Below, piece by piece: positions 21,195 through 30,406 of a stretch of 64,000 bases of DNA. The translations under genes and the position numbers were made by a program. The notes under the pieces were generated by a model. That model worked only from the letters and a program-made list of their open reading frames with translations, made no database searches and was not told the origin of the DNA. Positions within the stretch are counted from its first letter, which is position 1. Each line of letters opens with the position of its first letter. Origin of the DNA: Candidatus Eiseniibacteriota bacterium (GTDB lineage Bacteria > Eisenbacteria > RBG-16-71-46 > CAIMUX01); contig JADJQY010000004.1 in the NCBI GenBank assembly GCA_016712505.1, forward strand, positions 248,001 to 312,000, given 5' to 3'.

Positions 21195-24100
21195 GAGCAC
21201 AGACCTCGTCTATTCACTCGCCGGGGCCGCTTTGGCTCGCGCTGGTGATCGCGCTGATCGCGGCCATGCTCTGGCCGCGTGCCGCGTCCGGGCAAGCTCA
21301 GACGAATCCGCATGGTGAAATGAAGGAGGAATGCAGCCTCTGTCACTCCCCGGAGTCGTGGCGCGTAGCGTCGGTTCCGAAGGAGTTCCGGCACGAGGTC
21401 TATGGCTTCCGGCTTGAAAACGCGCACGCCGCCGTCGAATGCCGCGCCTGCCACGGAACGCTGAAGTTCTCCGAGGCTTCGTCGGCCTGCGCGAGCTGCC
21501 ACGCGGACACCCACCGCGGCGAGTTCGGCGACGACTGCTCCGCCTGCCACTCGACTCGCGACTTCAACGAGCGCGCGGAGATGGAGAAGCGGCACAACTT
21601 CACCCTCTTCCCGCTGACCGGCGCGCACGTCGCGGTGGAATGCGATGAGTGCCACAAGGCAACCGCCCCGGGAGAATTGCAGTTTCTGAACCTGCCCAGT
21701 GCCTGCGAGGATTGCCACGCCAACGATTTCCAGGCGGCGAAGAGTCCCGATCACGTCGGCGCGGGGTTCCCCGAGGACTGCACGCTTTGCCACGGCACCA
21801 GCGGATGGAGTGGGGCCCGGTTCGACCACGATCTCACCGCCTTCCCGCTGGAAGGGGCCCACGCCGCCGCGGTCTGTGCGGACTGCCACGGCGAGGGGGG
21901 CTTTCGCGCCATCCCCACCGACTGTGTGGCCTGTCACCAATCGGACTACGATGAATCAACCTCGCCGAACCATCGCGAGCTTGGATATCCCAGCGACTGC
22001 GCCTCCTGTCACTCCAAGGAGGTGTGGTCCCCTTCCGACTTCGATCATCAGCTCACCGCGTTTCCCCTAACCGGGGCGCATCTGCCGCTCCCCTGCTCAG
22101 AGTGCCACGGCGACGGGATCTGGGACGGAAAGGGCGCGAAGTGCGCCGACTGCCACCAGGCGCAGTTCGACGCGACCGACGCCCCGCATCACGGCGCCGC
22201 CGGCTTCTCCACCGACTGCACCGAGTGTCACGCGACCGAGTCCTGGACCGGGGCAGAGTTCGATCACGACGCCACCGCATTCCCGCTCACCGGCGCCCAC
22301 CCCGAGGCCGGTTGTCGTTCCTGTCACGCCGACGGGATCTACGACGGAAGACCGACCGAGTGCGTCGCCTGCCACCAGGGGGACTACGATCGGTCGGCCG
22401 ATCCCAATCACCGCGGCCAGGGATTCCCGGGGGACTGTGGCTTCTGCCACCAAACCACCGCCTGGGAACCGTCCATCTTCGATCACATGCTCACGGCATT
22501 CCCTCTCGAAGGGGCGCACCAGCTCATCCCCTGCAGCGACTGCCACGGCGACGGGGTCTGGCACGAGCGCTCCACCGACTGCGCGGCCTGCCACCAGGAC
22601 GACTTCGCGGCCACGGTGAACCCGCACCACGCGGCGGCGGGCTTCTCTGCCGCGTGCCTCACCTGCCACACCACGGCCACCTGGGAGGGCGCCGCCTACG
22701 ACCACACCCAGACAGCCTTCCCGCTGGTGGGAGCGCACCTCGCGGCCGATTGCGCCGACTGCCACCAGGATCAGATCTACCAGGGACGTTCGACCGACTG
22801 CGTCTCCTGCCACCTGGTCGACTACGAGCTCACTCAGGAACCGGCACATGCAACGAGCGGCTTCCCCACCGACTGCCGCGCCTGCCACACCGAGAGCGCC
22901 TGGACACCCTCGAGCTTCAATCACGCCCTCACCCTGTTCCCGTTGGACGGGGCCCATGCCGCGCTGCGTTGCAGTTCCTGCCACGGTGACGGGGTGTGGG
23001 ACGGCCGACCGACGGAGTGTGCGTCGTGTCACGCGACCGATTGGGCCAACTCGACGAATCCCCACCACCCAGGAGCCGGACTGCCCCAGAGTTGTGCCAC
23101 CTGCCACACCACCTCAGGTTGGGAAGGCGCGCCCTACGACCATGACCTGACCCAGTTCCCACTACGCGGCCAGCATGTGGGGCTGGAGTGCAGCAGCTGT
23201 CATGCCGACGGCGGGTACAAGGGGAAGGCGACCGACTGCTTCTCCTGCCACCTCGCCGACTACGACGGGACGTCGAGCCCCGACCACGCCGCGACCGGGA
23301 TCCCAACCGACTGCGCTCGCTGCCATACCAGCGCCGGGTGGGCTCCGGCGGACTTCGACCACGCGCTCACCCTGTTCCCCCTGACCGGGGCGCACCTCCC
23401 CCTCCGTTGCATCGATTGTCACTCCGACGGCGTCTATGACGGTCGGTCAACCGACTGCTGGTCTTGTCACCAGACCGATTTCGAGTCGTCGACCAACCCC
23501 GGGCACCCCGCGGCCGGCTTCTCCCACAGCTGCGCCGGCTGCCACGACACCTCGTCCTGGGACGGGGCGAGCTATGATCACTCCCTCACCTCCTTCCCGC
23601 TCACCGGCCTGCATACCGGCGTTGAGTGCGCTTCCTGCCACGCCGATGGGATCTACGACGGCAAGGACACCGGCTGTGTCTCCTGCCACCAGGCGGACTG
23701 GGATGTCACCAGCAACCCCGACCATGCGCTGTCCGGGTTCCCCACCGACTGCGCGCAGTGCCACGAAACGGCAGGCTGGACGCCGTCGAACTTCAACCAC
23801 GCGCTGACGCTCTTCCCCCTGACGGAGGCCCACGCCGCCCTCCAGTGCAGCGCCTGCCACGCCGACGGAGTCTGGGACGGCAGGCCGACCGACTGCTGGT
23901 CGTGTCATGCCGCCGTGTTCAATGCCTCGGACGATCCGCACCACCTCGAAGCCGGATTCTCTCCGAACTGCACGCAGTGCCACACCCGATCCAGCTGGGA
24001 AGGGGCGGAGTACGACCACGCCTCCACCTCGTTCCCGCTCACCGGGAGCCACGTCACCGAGGCCTGCGCGAGCTGTCACTCGGATCGGGTCTATGACGGC

Positions 24101-26605
24101 CGGGACACCCGCTGCTACGCATACCACCAGGAGGATTTCGAGGGGACCACCGACCCGGATCACCGCCAAGCTGGATTCCCCACCGACTGCACCCCCTGTC
24201 ATAGTACGGAGTCGTGGTTACCGTCGAGCTTCGATCACGCCCTGACCCTCTTCCCGCTCACCGGGGCCCACGCCCCCCTCGCGTGCCGCGCCTGTCACGC
24301 CGACGGGGTCTGGGACGGCAAGCCGACCGACTGCTGGTCTTGCCACGCGGAACAGTTCACCGCGTCGGACAACCCGCACCATCTCGAGGCCGGCTTCTCG
24401 CACTCGTGTACTACCTGTCACGGCACCTCGAACTGGGAGGCGTCGTACAATCACGACCTCACCTCCTTCCCGCTCAGCGGATCACACCAGGGATTGGACT
24501 GCAGCGACTGCCACGCCGACCGTGTCTACAACAACCACAGCACAGCCTGTTACGCCTGCCACCAAGAGGACTATCAGGCGACGAGCGCACCGGACCACCA
24601 GCAGTCCGGCTTTCCCACCGACTGCACCCCCTGTCACGACACCGACGAGTGGATCCCATCGACCTTCGACCATGCGTTGACCCTCTTCCCGCTGACCGGC
24701 GCGCATGCGGCTCTCCAGTGCAGCGCCTGTCACGGTGATGGGGTGTGGGACGGCAAGCCGACCGACTGCTGGTCGTGCCACGCGAACGACTACAACGGAA
24801 CCGACGATCCAGATCACGCCGCCGCCGGGTTCTCGCACGCCTGTACCCAGTGCCACTCCACGCAGACCTGGGAAGGGGCCAGCTACGATCACAACGGCAC
24901 CGGCTTCCCGCTCACCGGCTCGCACGTAGGGGCGCCATGCAGCGCTTGCCACGCCGACGGGGTGTACAACGGGAAGAGCACCGCTTGCTACGCCTGTCAC
25001 CAGGACGACTATCAGGGTACGACCGCGCCGAATCACCAGCAGTCAGGGTTCCCGACCGACTGCCGTCCCTGCCACGACACGGACGAGTGGCTCCCTTCGT
25101 CCTTCAACCACACCCTGACCCTCTTCCCGCTGACCGGCGCGCATGCGGCTCTCCAGTGCAGTGCCTGTCACGGTGATGGGGTGTGGGACGGCAAGCCGAC
25201 CGACTGCTGGTCTTGCCACGCCGGCGTGTTCAACAGCTCCGACAATCCGCACCATGTCGACGCCGGGTTCTCCCACACCTGCACCACCTGCCACAACACC
25301 TCCGACTGGCAGGGTGGAACCTACAACCACGGCAACACCTCCTTCCCCTTGACCGGGTCGCATGTCGGGGCGGACTGCATCGATTGCCACGCCAACCGCG
25401 TCTACAACAATCACAGCACCGACTGTTACTCATGTCACCAGTCCGACTGGAACGGGACCGAGACCCCCAACCACAGCAATCGGGCTCGACCGACTGCCGT
25501 CCCTGCCACGACACGGACCAGGGCTCCCTTCGTCCTTCACCCCGACCCTCTTCCCGCTGACCGGGCTGCGCTCTCCAGTGCAGTGCCTGTCACGGTGAGG
25601 GGGTGGGACGGCGCCGACCGACTGCTGGTCTTGCCACGCCGGCGTGTTCACAGCTCCACAATCCGCACCATGTCGACGCCGGGTTCCCCCCCTGCACCAC
25701 CTGCCACAACACCTCCACTGGCAGGGGTACCCGGCAACACCTCCTTCCCCTTGACCGGATCGCATGTCGGCGCGGACTGCATCGATTGCCACGCCAACCG
25801 CGTCTACAACAATCACAGCACCGACTGTTACTCATGTCACCAGTCCGACTGGAACGGGACCGACATGCCAGATCATCAGGAAGTCAACTTCCCAACCGAC
25901 TGCACCCTGTGTCACGACACCGACCAGTGGGTTCCGTCCGACTTCGATCACAGTCTGACCCTGTTCCCGCTGACCGGGGCGCACGAGGTGGCGCTCTGCA
26001 GTGATTGTCACGCGGACGGTGTCTACGACGGCAAGAGCACGCTCTGCTACTCGTGCCACCAGAACGACTGGAACGGCACCGACACTCCGGATCACCAGAG
26101 CGCCGGATTCCCCACCGACTGCTCGCTCTGCCACGGGACCAGTCTGTGGGTGCCATCGACGTTCAACCATACGCTCACGCTTTTCCCGCTCACCGGCGCG
26201 CACCTGTTGATTCCGTGCAACGACTGTCACGGGGATGGCGTCTGGGACGGGAAGCCGACCGACTGCTGGTCGTGCCATGCGGACGACTTCAACGGCGTGA
26301 CCGACCCGAATCATCAGACGGCGCACTTCCCGCACACCTGCCTCAATTGCCACACCACAGCGACCTGGGAGAACGCCACGTTCAACCACGACCCGTGGTT
26401 CCCGATCTACAGCGGCAAGCACAAGAATCGTTGGTCGTCGTGCGGGACCTGTCATCCCAACTCGAACGACTACGAGCAGTTCAACTGCCTCGGATGCCAT
26501 CCGCACGACGATCGCCAGGAGACTGACGGCCACCACGAGGGCGAGAACGGCTACCAGTACGAGAGCCACGCCTGTTACAACTGCCATCCGGACGGTCGCG
26601 AATGA
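21191..26605 (+). CDS. Giant c-type cytochrome with 68 intact CxxCH motifs in tandem 73-residue units
   Basis: 1804 residues from the ATG at 21191 (ATGA overlap with the 20-haem gene). A signal peptide (about 1-36, ending ASGQA) exports it. I count 68 intact CxxCH motifs: six in the N-terminal part, 58 in the repeat array and four at the C-terminus. The array begins at 21764 and has 21 units of about 73 residues (219 bases). Each unit follows TDCxxCH, FDH, FPLTGAH, CSxCH, GVWDG, TDCWSCH and P-x-H. Two unit types alternate, one with WxPS and one with WEGA. One motif is lost by substitution (CYAYH near residue 978) and four more in a damaged stretch at 25484-25732. The probable role is long-range electron conduction in the periplasm or outside the cell. 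Confidence 0.92.
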   Translation: MRAQTSSIHSPGPLWLALVIALIAAMLWPRAASGQAQTNPHGEMKEECSLCHSPESWRVASVPKEFRHEVYGFRLENAHAAVECRACHGTLKFSEASSACASCHADTHRGEFGDDCSACHSTRDFNERAEMEKRHNFTLFPLTGAHVAVECDECHKATAPGELQFLNLPSACEDCHANDFQAAKSPDHVGAGFPEDCTLCHGTSGWSGARFDHDLTAFPLEGAHAAAVCADCHGEGGFRAIPTDCVACHQSDYDESTSPNHRELGYPSDCASCHSKEVWSPSDFDHQLTAFPLTGAHLPLPCSECHGDGIWDGKGAKCADCHQAQFDATDAPHHGAAGFSTDCTECHATESWTGAEFDHDATAFPLTGAHPEAGCRSCHADGIYDGRPTECVACHQGDYDRSADPNHRGQGFPGDCGFCHQTTAWEPSIFDHMLTAFPLEGAHQLIPCSDCHGDGVWHERSTDCAACHQDDFAATVNPHHAAAGFSAACLTCHTTATWEGAAYDHTQTAFPLVGAHLAADCADCHQDQIYQGRSTDCVSCHLVDYELTQEPAHATSGFPTDCRACHTESAWTPSSFNHALTLFPLDGAHAALRCSSCHGDGVWDGRPTECASCHATDWANSTNPHHPGAGLPQSCATCHTTSGWEGAPYDHDLTQFPLRGQHVGLECSSCHADGGYKGKATDCFSCHLADYDGTSSPDHAATGIPTDCARCHTSAGWAPADFDHALTLFPLTGAHLPLRCIDCHSDGVYDGRSTDCWSCHQTDFESSTNPGHPAAGFSHSCAGCHDTSSWDGASYDHSLTSFPLTGLHTGVECASCHADGIYDGKDTGCVSCHQADWDVTSNPDHALSGFPTDCAQCHETAGWTPSNFNHALTLFPLTEAHAALQCSACHADGVWDGRPTDCWSCHAAVFNASDDPHHLEAGFSPNCTQCHTRSSWEGAEYDHASTSFPLTGSHVTEACASCHSDRVYDGRDTRCYAYHQEDFEGTTDPDHRQAGFPTDCTPCHSTESWLPSSFDHALTLFPLTGAHAPLACRACHADGVWDGKPTDCWSCHAEQFTASDNPHHLEAGFSHSCTTCHGTSNWEASYNHDLTSFPLSGSHQGLDCSDCHADRVYNNHSTACYACHQEDYQATSAPDHQQSGFPTDCTPCHDTDEWIPSTFDHALTLFPLTGAHAALQCSACHGDGVWDGKPTDCWSCHANDYNGTDDPDHAAAGFSHACTQCHSTQTWEGASYDHNGTGFPLTGSHVGAPCSACHADGVYNGKSTACYACHQDDYQGTTAPNHQQSGFPTDCRPCHDTDEWLPSSFNHTLTLFPLTGAHAALQCSACHGDGVWDGKPTDCWSCHAGVFNSSDNPHHVDAGFSHTCTTCHNTSDWQGGTYNHGNTSFPLTGSHVGADCIDCHANRVYNNHSTDCYSCHQSDWNGTETPNHSNRARPTAVPATTRTRAPFVLHPDPLPADRAALSSAVPVTVRGWDGADRLLVLPRRRVHSSTIRTMSTPGSPPAPPATTPPLAGVPGNTSFPLTGSHVGADCIDCHANRVYNNHSTDCYSCHQSDWNGTDMPDHQEVNFPTDCTLCHDTDQWVPSDFDHSLTLFPLTGAHEVALCSDCHADGVYDGKSTLCYSCHQNDWNGTDTPDHQSAGFPTDCSLCHGTSLWVPSTFNHTLTLFPLTGAHLLIPCNDCHGDGVWDGKPTDCWSCHADDFNGVTDPNHQTAHFPHTCLNCHTTATWENATFNHDPWFPIYSGKHKNRWSSCGTCHPNSNDYEQFNCLGCHPHDDRQETDGHHEGENGYQYESHACYNCHPDGRE
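21764..26360 (+). repeat. Tandem 219-base coding repeat (21 units, three haem motifs each)
   Basis: Unit starts fall every 219 bases (21764, 21983 and so on). Across 21 units the total differs from 21 x 219 by 39 bases: 36 lost in one damaged stretch and one codon lost near 24437 (NWEASYNHD). Units alternate in two flavours, so the true higher-order period is 438 bases. Stretches near 24701 and 25139 are almost identical and exactly 438 bases apart, pointing to recent two-unit duplication. Confidence 0.9.
25331..25863 (+). repeat. Near-identical 131-base direct repeat flanking a damaged unit
   Basis: Bases 25331-25461 and 25733-25863 match at all but two of 131 positions. They are 402 bases apart, 36 less than the expected 438. 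The intervening segment 25484-25732 is a corrupted copy of the sequence at about 25036-25330, with many one- to three-base losses. Confidence 0.85.
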
Positions 26606-28183
26606 GGCGGCACAGAACGACATTGGCGTGCGGAATCCTGCTCGCCTCGGCTCTGGGCGCCGCGGGTGCCTCGGCCGAAGGACAAGCGGCGCCGAGCGAC
26701 ACCACCCGAGTCGCCTACGTGTCCGGATCGGTGATCTACCTCGAAGCGGGGCGCTTGGCGGGGTTGCGCGAAGGGGACCGGGTCGAGGTAGTACGAGACG
26801 GGAAGCCGCTCGGCCAGGTGACGATCGAACACCTCTCGAGTCGACGCGCTGCGGCCGCGCTGCCGTCCGAGGCGTTCGCGGTCCGATCAGGGGACCTGAT
26901 CCGCTTTCACCCCCATCCCGCAGCGTCATCCGAACCGCTTCCAGGCCCGGAGGTAGCGCCCCCCGCCGAGCGTCAACGCTCCAAGGGGTGGTTTCGTGAC
27001 CGCGGGCTGCGCGGTCGGATCGGCGCGCGACTCCTGGCCAGCCGCGAAGACGGGGAGGGCTCGCTCGGCTATACCCAACCCTCGCTCGACCTTCGTCTCG
27101 ACGGCAAGGAGGCCTTTGGCGCGCCCATCGACTTCAACCTCGATGCCCGGTCACGGCGGACGTACTTCCAGAGCGATCGGGATAGTCGTGACGTCACCAA
27201 GGTGTATCGGCTGGCGATCACACGCCGGGGAACCACGCGCGTCACCCTTGGGCGCCAGATTTCGTCCGCCCTCGGAGCGATCGGCGCGTTCGATGGCGTG
27301 AGCCTGGAGCGGACGGCGGGCAACTGGAGTCTCGGAGGAATGACCGGCACCCAACCAGGATCCGCTGAACTACGGCCTCTCCTCCGAGGTCTGGGAGCAC
27401 GGTCTCTTTGCCCGATGGGAGCAGACCCCGGGCGCGGGCGCGAGGCGTCAACTGGTCCTCGGGGTGGTCGGGGCGTACCGGGAAGGCCAGGTGGACCGGG
27501 AGTTCGTGGCCGTGCAGGGTCGGCTCGACGGACCGCGGGCGGCGCTGGCGCTCAGTCAAGACCTCGATCTCAACCGCGGCTGGAAGGCGGCCGCGGGGGA
27601 ACCAAGCCTCTCGCTGACGAGCTCTGCAGCCTACCTCAGAGTGCGCCTCCGGGAGTCGCTCGCCTGGTCGATTGGGTACGACAACCGGCGCAGCGTTCGG
27701 CTCTACCGCGACCGGGTAACGCCGGAGACCGACTTCTACGATCGATACCGCCAGGGAGGATCGCTCCGACTGGAGTGGGAACCGGCGCCGGCTCGACACC
27801 TGTCGCTGGAGGCCCGCAACTCCAGATCGGGGGGACGCAGCACCTCCAGCACCTGGAGCGCGATGGGGACCACGCCCCGATTGGGCTCCTTGCCGGTTTC
27901 ACTCCGGGCGCGAAGCACCTACTTCAACAATGACGCCGGTGATGGGTGGCTTCAATCGCTCACCGCCGGGTCTCCGATCGGTTCACGCATGAACCTCGAC
28001 CTCGAGGCCGGTACACGCTCCGATCGTTCCGGCTCCGCTTCATCGGCCAATCGCACCTGGTTCGGCATCGACCTGGACGCGGCGCTCTCGCGACACCTCT
28101 ATCTGCTGCTCACCGAAGAGCGGGAAACGGGCGGCGGGGCCCGCGCCGACCGCATCTTCGCCTCACTCTCCTGGAGATTCTAG
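26602..28183 (+). CDS. Frameshifted outer-membrane beta-barrel candidate of the cytochrome operon
   Basis: The ATG at 26602 overlaps the stop of the giant cytochrome. The first about 250 codons encode a signal peptide (about 1-25), a small SH3-like beta domain (SGSVIYLEAGRLAGLREGD) and amphipathic strands. After GGMTGTQP at about 27355 the frame must move by one base (one extra base, or two missing) to continue as DPLNYGLSSEVWEHGLFARW and onward to the stop at 28181-28183. The joined product would be about 526 residues, rich in alternating beta strands and ending in FASLSWRF, with the terminal Phe typical of outer-membrane proteins. It could be the porin partner of the cytochromes. Either a pseudogene or a sequence error. 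Confidence 0.6.
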
Positions 28184-29370
28184 CGGGCGCTGGCTCCTTG
28201 GCGACCGCGATGCGGCTGAGCCATTCTTCGTGCCGGGTCGCCGTAACGCGCCTTCACTCCTCCCCAGGTGACGCGGAGTGTCGGATTGACCGAACAGGTC
28301 CCTTGCCCCAGGACGCCGATCAGCGTGCCGCACGGCGCGATGCCCGGAAGACAGATCGAGGCGCTCCCCACGCGGTAGTCGCCGTCTAGCGTGGGGGCGA
28401 CGTCGCAGCCGACCGGGCCGCAGAAGATCGGATCGACGAAACGACAATCGTCACCGAAGCGGACCTCCCCGGATAGGCTGCGCGCCACGTCGCTGGAGTC
28501 GATCACGCTGCAGGTGAAGGTGAGTGAGTTTTCCGTCGCCTCAGTATAGATCTCTCCCCCTTCAGGGGCGCAGTTGTTCCAGACCAGCGCATTCTCCATC
28601 GTGGCCCGAGCGAATCCCGTGACGAATACCCCGCCCCCGCGGACCCCCGCGGTATTGCCGGCCACGAGGAGACCATCGAAGGCCGGGATCGCCGAAACCG
28701 CCACTCCGGCACCATCCGGAGCGAAGTTTCCCGTGACGACCAGGTCGATCAATGTGGGTTGCGCCTGGCGTTCGACACTGAGGCCACCGCCGAGCTGGCT
28801 CGACACACATCCTTTGATCACCACCCGCTCGAGCAGCGGCTTGGCCCCGAGTTCGATCTCGATCCCGCCGCCGGAGTAGTCGCTCTGGCACTGGAAGACC
28901 CAAACGTCGCGAATCGTGGGCGAGGAGTTCTGGATCAGGATCCCACCGGCCGAGAGGTCGTGGGCGTCGTCGGCAAAGCCGCGTCGAGGGCGACTCGGTG
29001 CGATCGACATGAAGCCGTTCAGAATGGTGAACCCCTCGACGATCGCGGCCCGACTCTCCGCGGTCTTGAAGGTCATCCCGCGGTGCGGGGCCTCCGCGTT
29101 CCCCTGGACGTCGATGATGGTTGCGGCGGCGCCGCTCTCCGAAATGAGCACGAGGTCTCGGCCATTGAAGTTGAGATCCCGGTTCCCCTCCCCGCTGTAG
29201 GTTCCGGCCGCGACCAGCACGGTGTCGGCAGCCGCCGCGGCGTCGATCGCGGCCTGGATCGTGGAATGGTCCGCCGGGACCCTCCGCGTGGCGCCCCCGG
29301 CATCCGCGGAGGGAAAGAGGAACAGCGCCGCAAGGAGCGCGAAGCGGGATGCGGGGCGACGGAATAGCAT
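28180..29370 (-). CDS. Secreted parallel beta-helix protein
   Basis: 396 residues from the ATG at 29370, preceded by GGAGGGAGCC. Signal peptide residues 1-26. STIQAAIDAAAAADTVLVAA and GTYSGEGNRDLNFNGRDLVL are the start of a pectate-lyase-like right-handed beta helix, followed by repeated coils (SAGGILIQNSSPTIRDVWV, LGGGLSVERQAQPTLID). Near the C-terminus TWGGVKARY matches the end of the secreted protein at 51.5 kb. After this motif about 20 Arg-rich residues extend to the stop, which overlaps the convergent beta-barrel gene by four bases. Probably a surface or secreted adhesin-like or glycan-related protein; no catalytic residues are identifiable. Confidence 0.8.
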   Translation of the reverse strand: MLFRRPASRFALLAALFLFPSADAGGATRRVPADHSTIQAAIDAAAAADTVLVAAGTYSGEGNRDLNFNGRDLVLISESGAAATIIDVQGNAEAPHRGMTFKTAESRAAIVEGFTILNGFMSIAPSRPRRGFADDAHDLSAGGILIQNSSPTIRDVWVFQCQSDYSGGGIEIELGAKPLLERVVIKGCVSSQLGGGLSVERQAQPTLIDLVVTGNFAPDGAGVAVSAIPAFDGLLVAGNTAGVRGGGVFVTGFARATMENALVWNNCAPEGGEIYTEATENSLTFTCSVIDSSDVARSLSGEVRFGDDCRFVDPIFCGPVGCDVAPTLDGDYRVGSASICLPGIAPCGTLIGVLGQGTCSVNPTLRVTWGGVKARYGDPARRMAQPHRGRQGASAR

Positions 29371-29554
29371 TGGCTCCCTCCAGAGAGATTCGGATCCGGA
29401 CCGGTCGCGGTGGCGGCCGCACCGGCGATCTTCCCCCGCCGGGCGCGGAGGAACAAGCGGAACCACATCTCGATTCCCCACAACTCGTTGACCCCCGACC
29501 GCCGGGATCGTTACGCTTCCCTCGCCCGGTTGCCCCCAGTCGGAAGGAGTCCTC

Positions 29555-30406
29555 GTGATCGCCCCATGTCGTTTCCTCGGTCCGTGTCGCGCACACCTCG
29601 TCCCGGCCGTCCGGACCTGCATCGCCCTGGGCGCCCTCTCCCTGGGCGCCCTCTTCCTGAGCGCCCTCTTCCTGGGCTGTGGCGGGGACAAGGGGACCAC
29701 CCCGGACGATCCGGAAGGGCGCCTGACCCTGAAGTTCAGCTACTCGATCGATGACGCTCCACTGGTCATGAACACCGCGGACTACCCCTACGAGAACGCG
29801 GCTGGAAACGAGTACAAGGTGGTGGGACTGAAGCACTACATCACCGGGGTGCAACTCCGCCGGCTGAACGGCACCAGCTTCGAGTCGACCGACGTCCACC
29901 TGCTGAACGCCGCAGATCCGACCACGTTGGCGTTTACCATCGGGCAGATCCCTGCCGGACCCTACAGCTCGATCCAGATCCTGGTCGGGGTCGACGACAC
30001 TCGCAATGTCGAAGGGGGACTGCCGGCCACGTTGGACAATTTCAACATGCAGTGGCCTCGACAACTCGGGGGCGGCTACCACAACGTGATGGCCGAAGGG
30101 CGCTACAAGGCCGGCGCGGCCGATTCCACCTGGACCGTTCACCTGGGCAAGGTGAAGCACGATCCCAACGAGACGTTCTACCACAACCACGTGGTCGAAG
30201 TGATCGTCCCAGGATCGGGCATCTCCTTCTCGGATGACTCCTGGGAAGTCTCGATCGACGTGAACCTCAACCAGTGGTTCGTCACCCCCACGGTCTACGA
30301 CTTCGCCACCTACGGGTCGTTCATCATGGACCAGCACGAGCCGCAAGAGATCCTGATCGCCAACGCGCGCGATGCCTTCACGGTGAAGAGCAAGGTGCGG
30401 CTGTGA
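29555..30406 (+). CDS. MbnP-like copper-binding lipoprotein
   Basis: 283 residues with a long N-terminal hydrophobic segment and a lipobox ending at Cys42 (ALFLGC). The rest resembles the MbnP family: a beta-rich fold with GLKHYITGVQLRR, DVHLLNAA, IPAGPYSSIQILVGVDD, and the segment NFNMQWPRQLGGGYHNVMAEG. In studied MbnP proteins copper binding depends on oxidation of a Trp to kynurenine by the partner MbnH; the Trp in NMQWP is a candidate here. Its stop overlaps the GTG of the dihaem peroxidase-like gene (GTGA), the usual MbnP-MbnH pairing. No methanobactin precursor or biosynthesis genes are seen nearby. Confidence 0.8.
   Translation: MIAPCRFLGPCRAHLVPAVRTCIALGALSLGALFLSALFLGCGGDKGTTPDDPEGRLTLKFSYSIDDAPLVMNTADYPYENAAGNEYKVVGLKHYITGVQLRRLNGTSFESTDVHLLNAADPTTLAFTIGQIPAGPYSSIQILVGVDDTRNVEGGLPATLDNFNMQWPRQLGGGYHNVMAEGRYKAGAADSTWTVHLGKVKHDPNETFYHNHVVEVIVPGSGISFSDDSWEVSIDVNLNQWFVTPTVYDFATYGSFIMDQHEPQEILIANARDAFTVKSKVRL

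Noticed and set aside
22097..24202. Long minus-strand frames of Gly/Val/Arg-rich repeats
   Set aside because: They are antisense readings of the tandem haem units. Their repeat pattern comes entirely from the 219-base period of the cytochrome gene.
21764..26360. Regular direct repeats that might suggest a CRISPR array or satellite
   Set aside because: The period is 219 bases, the repeats are protein-coding in one frame and there are no short repeats with unique spacers.
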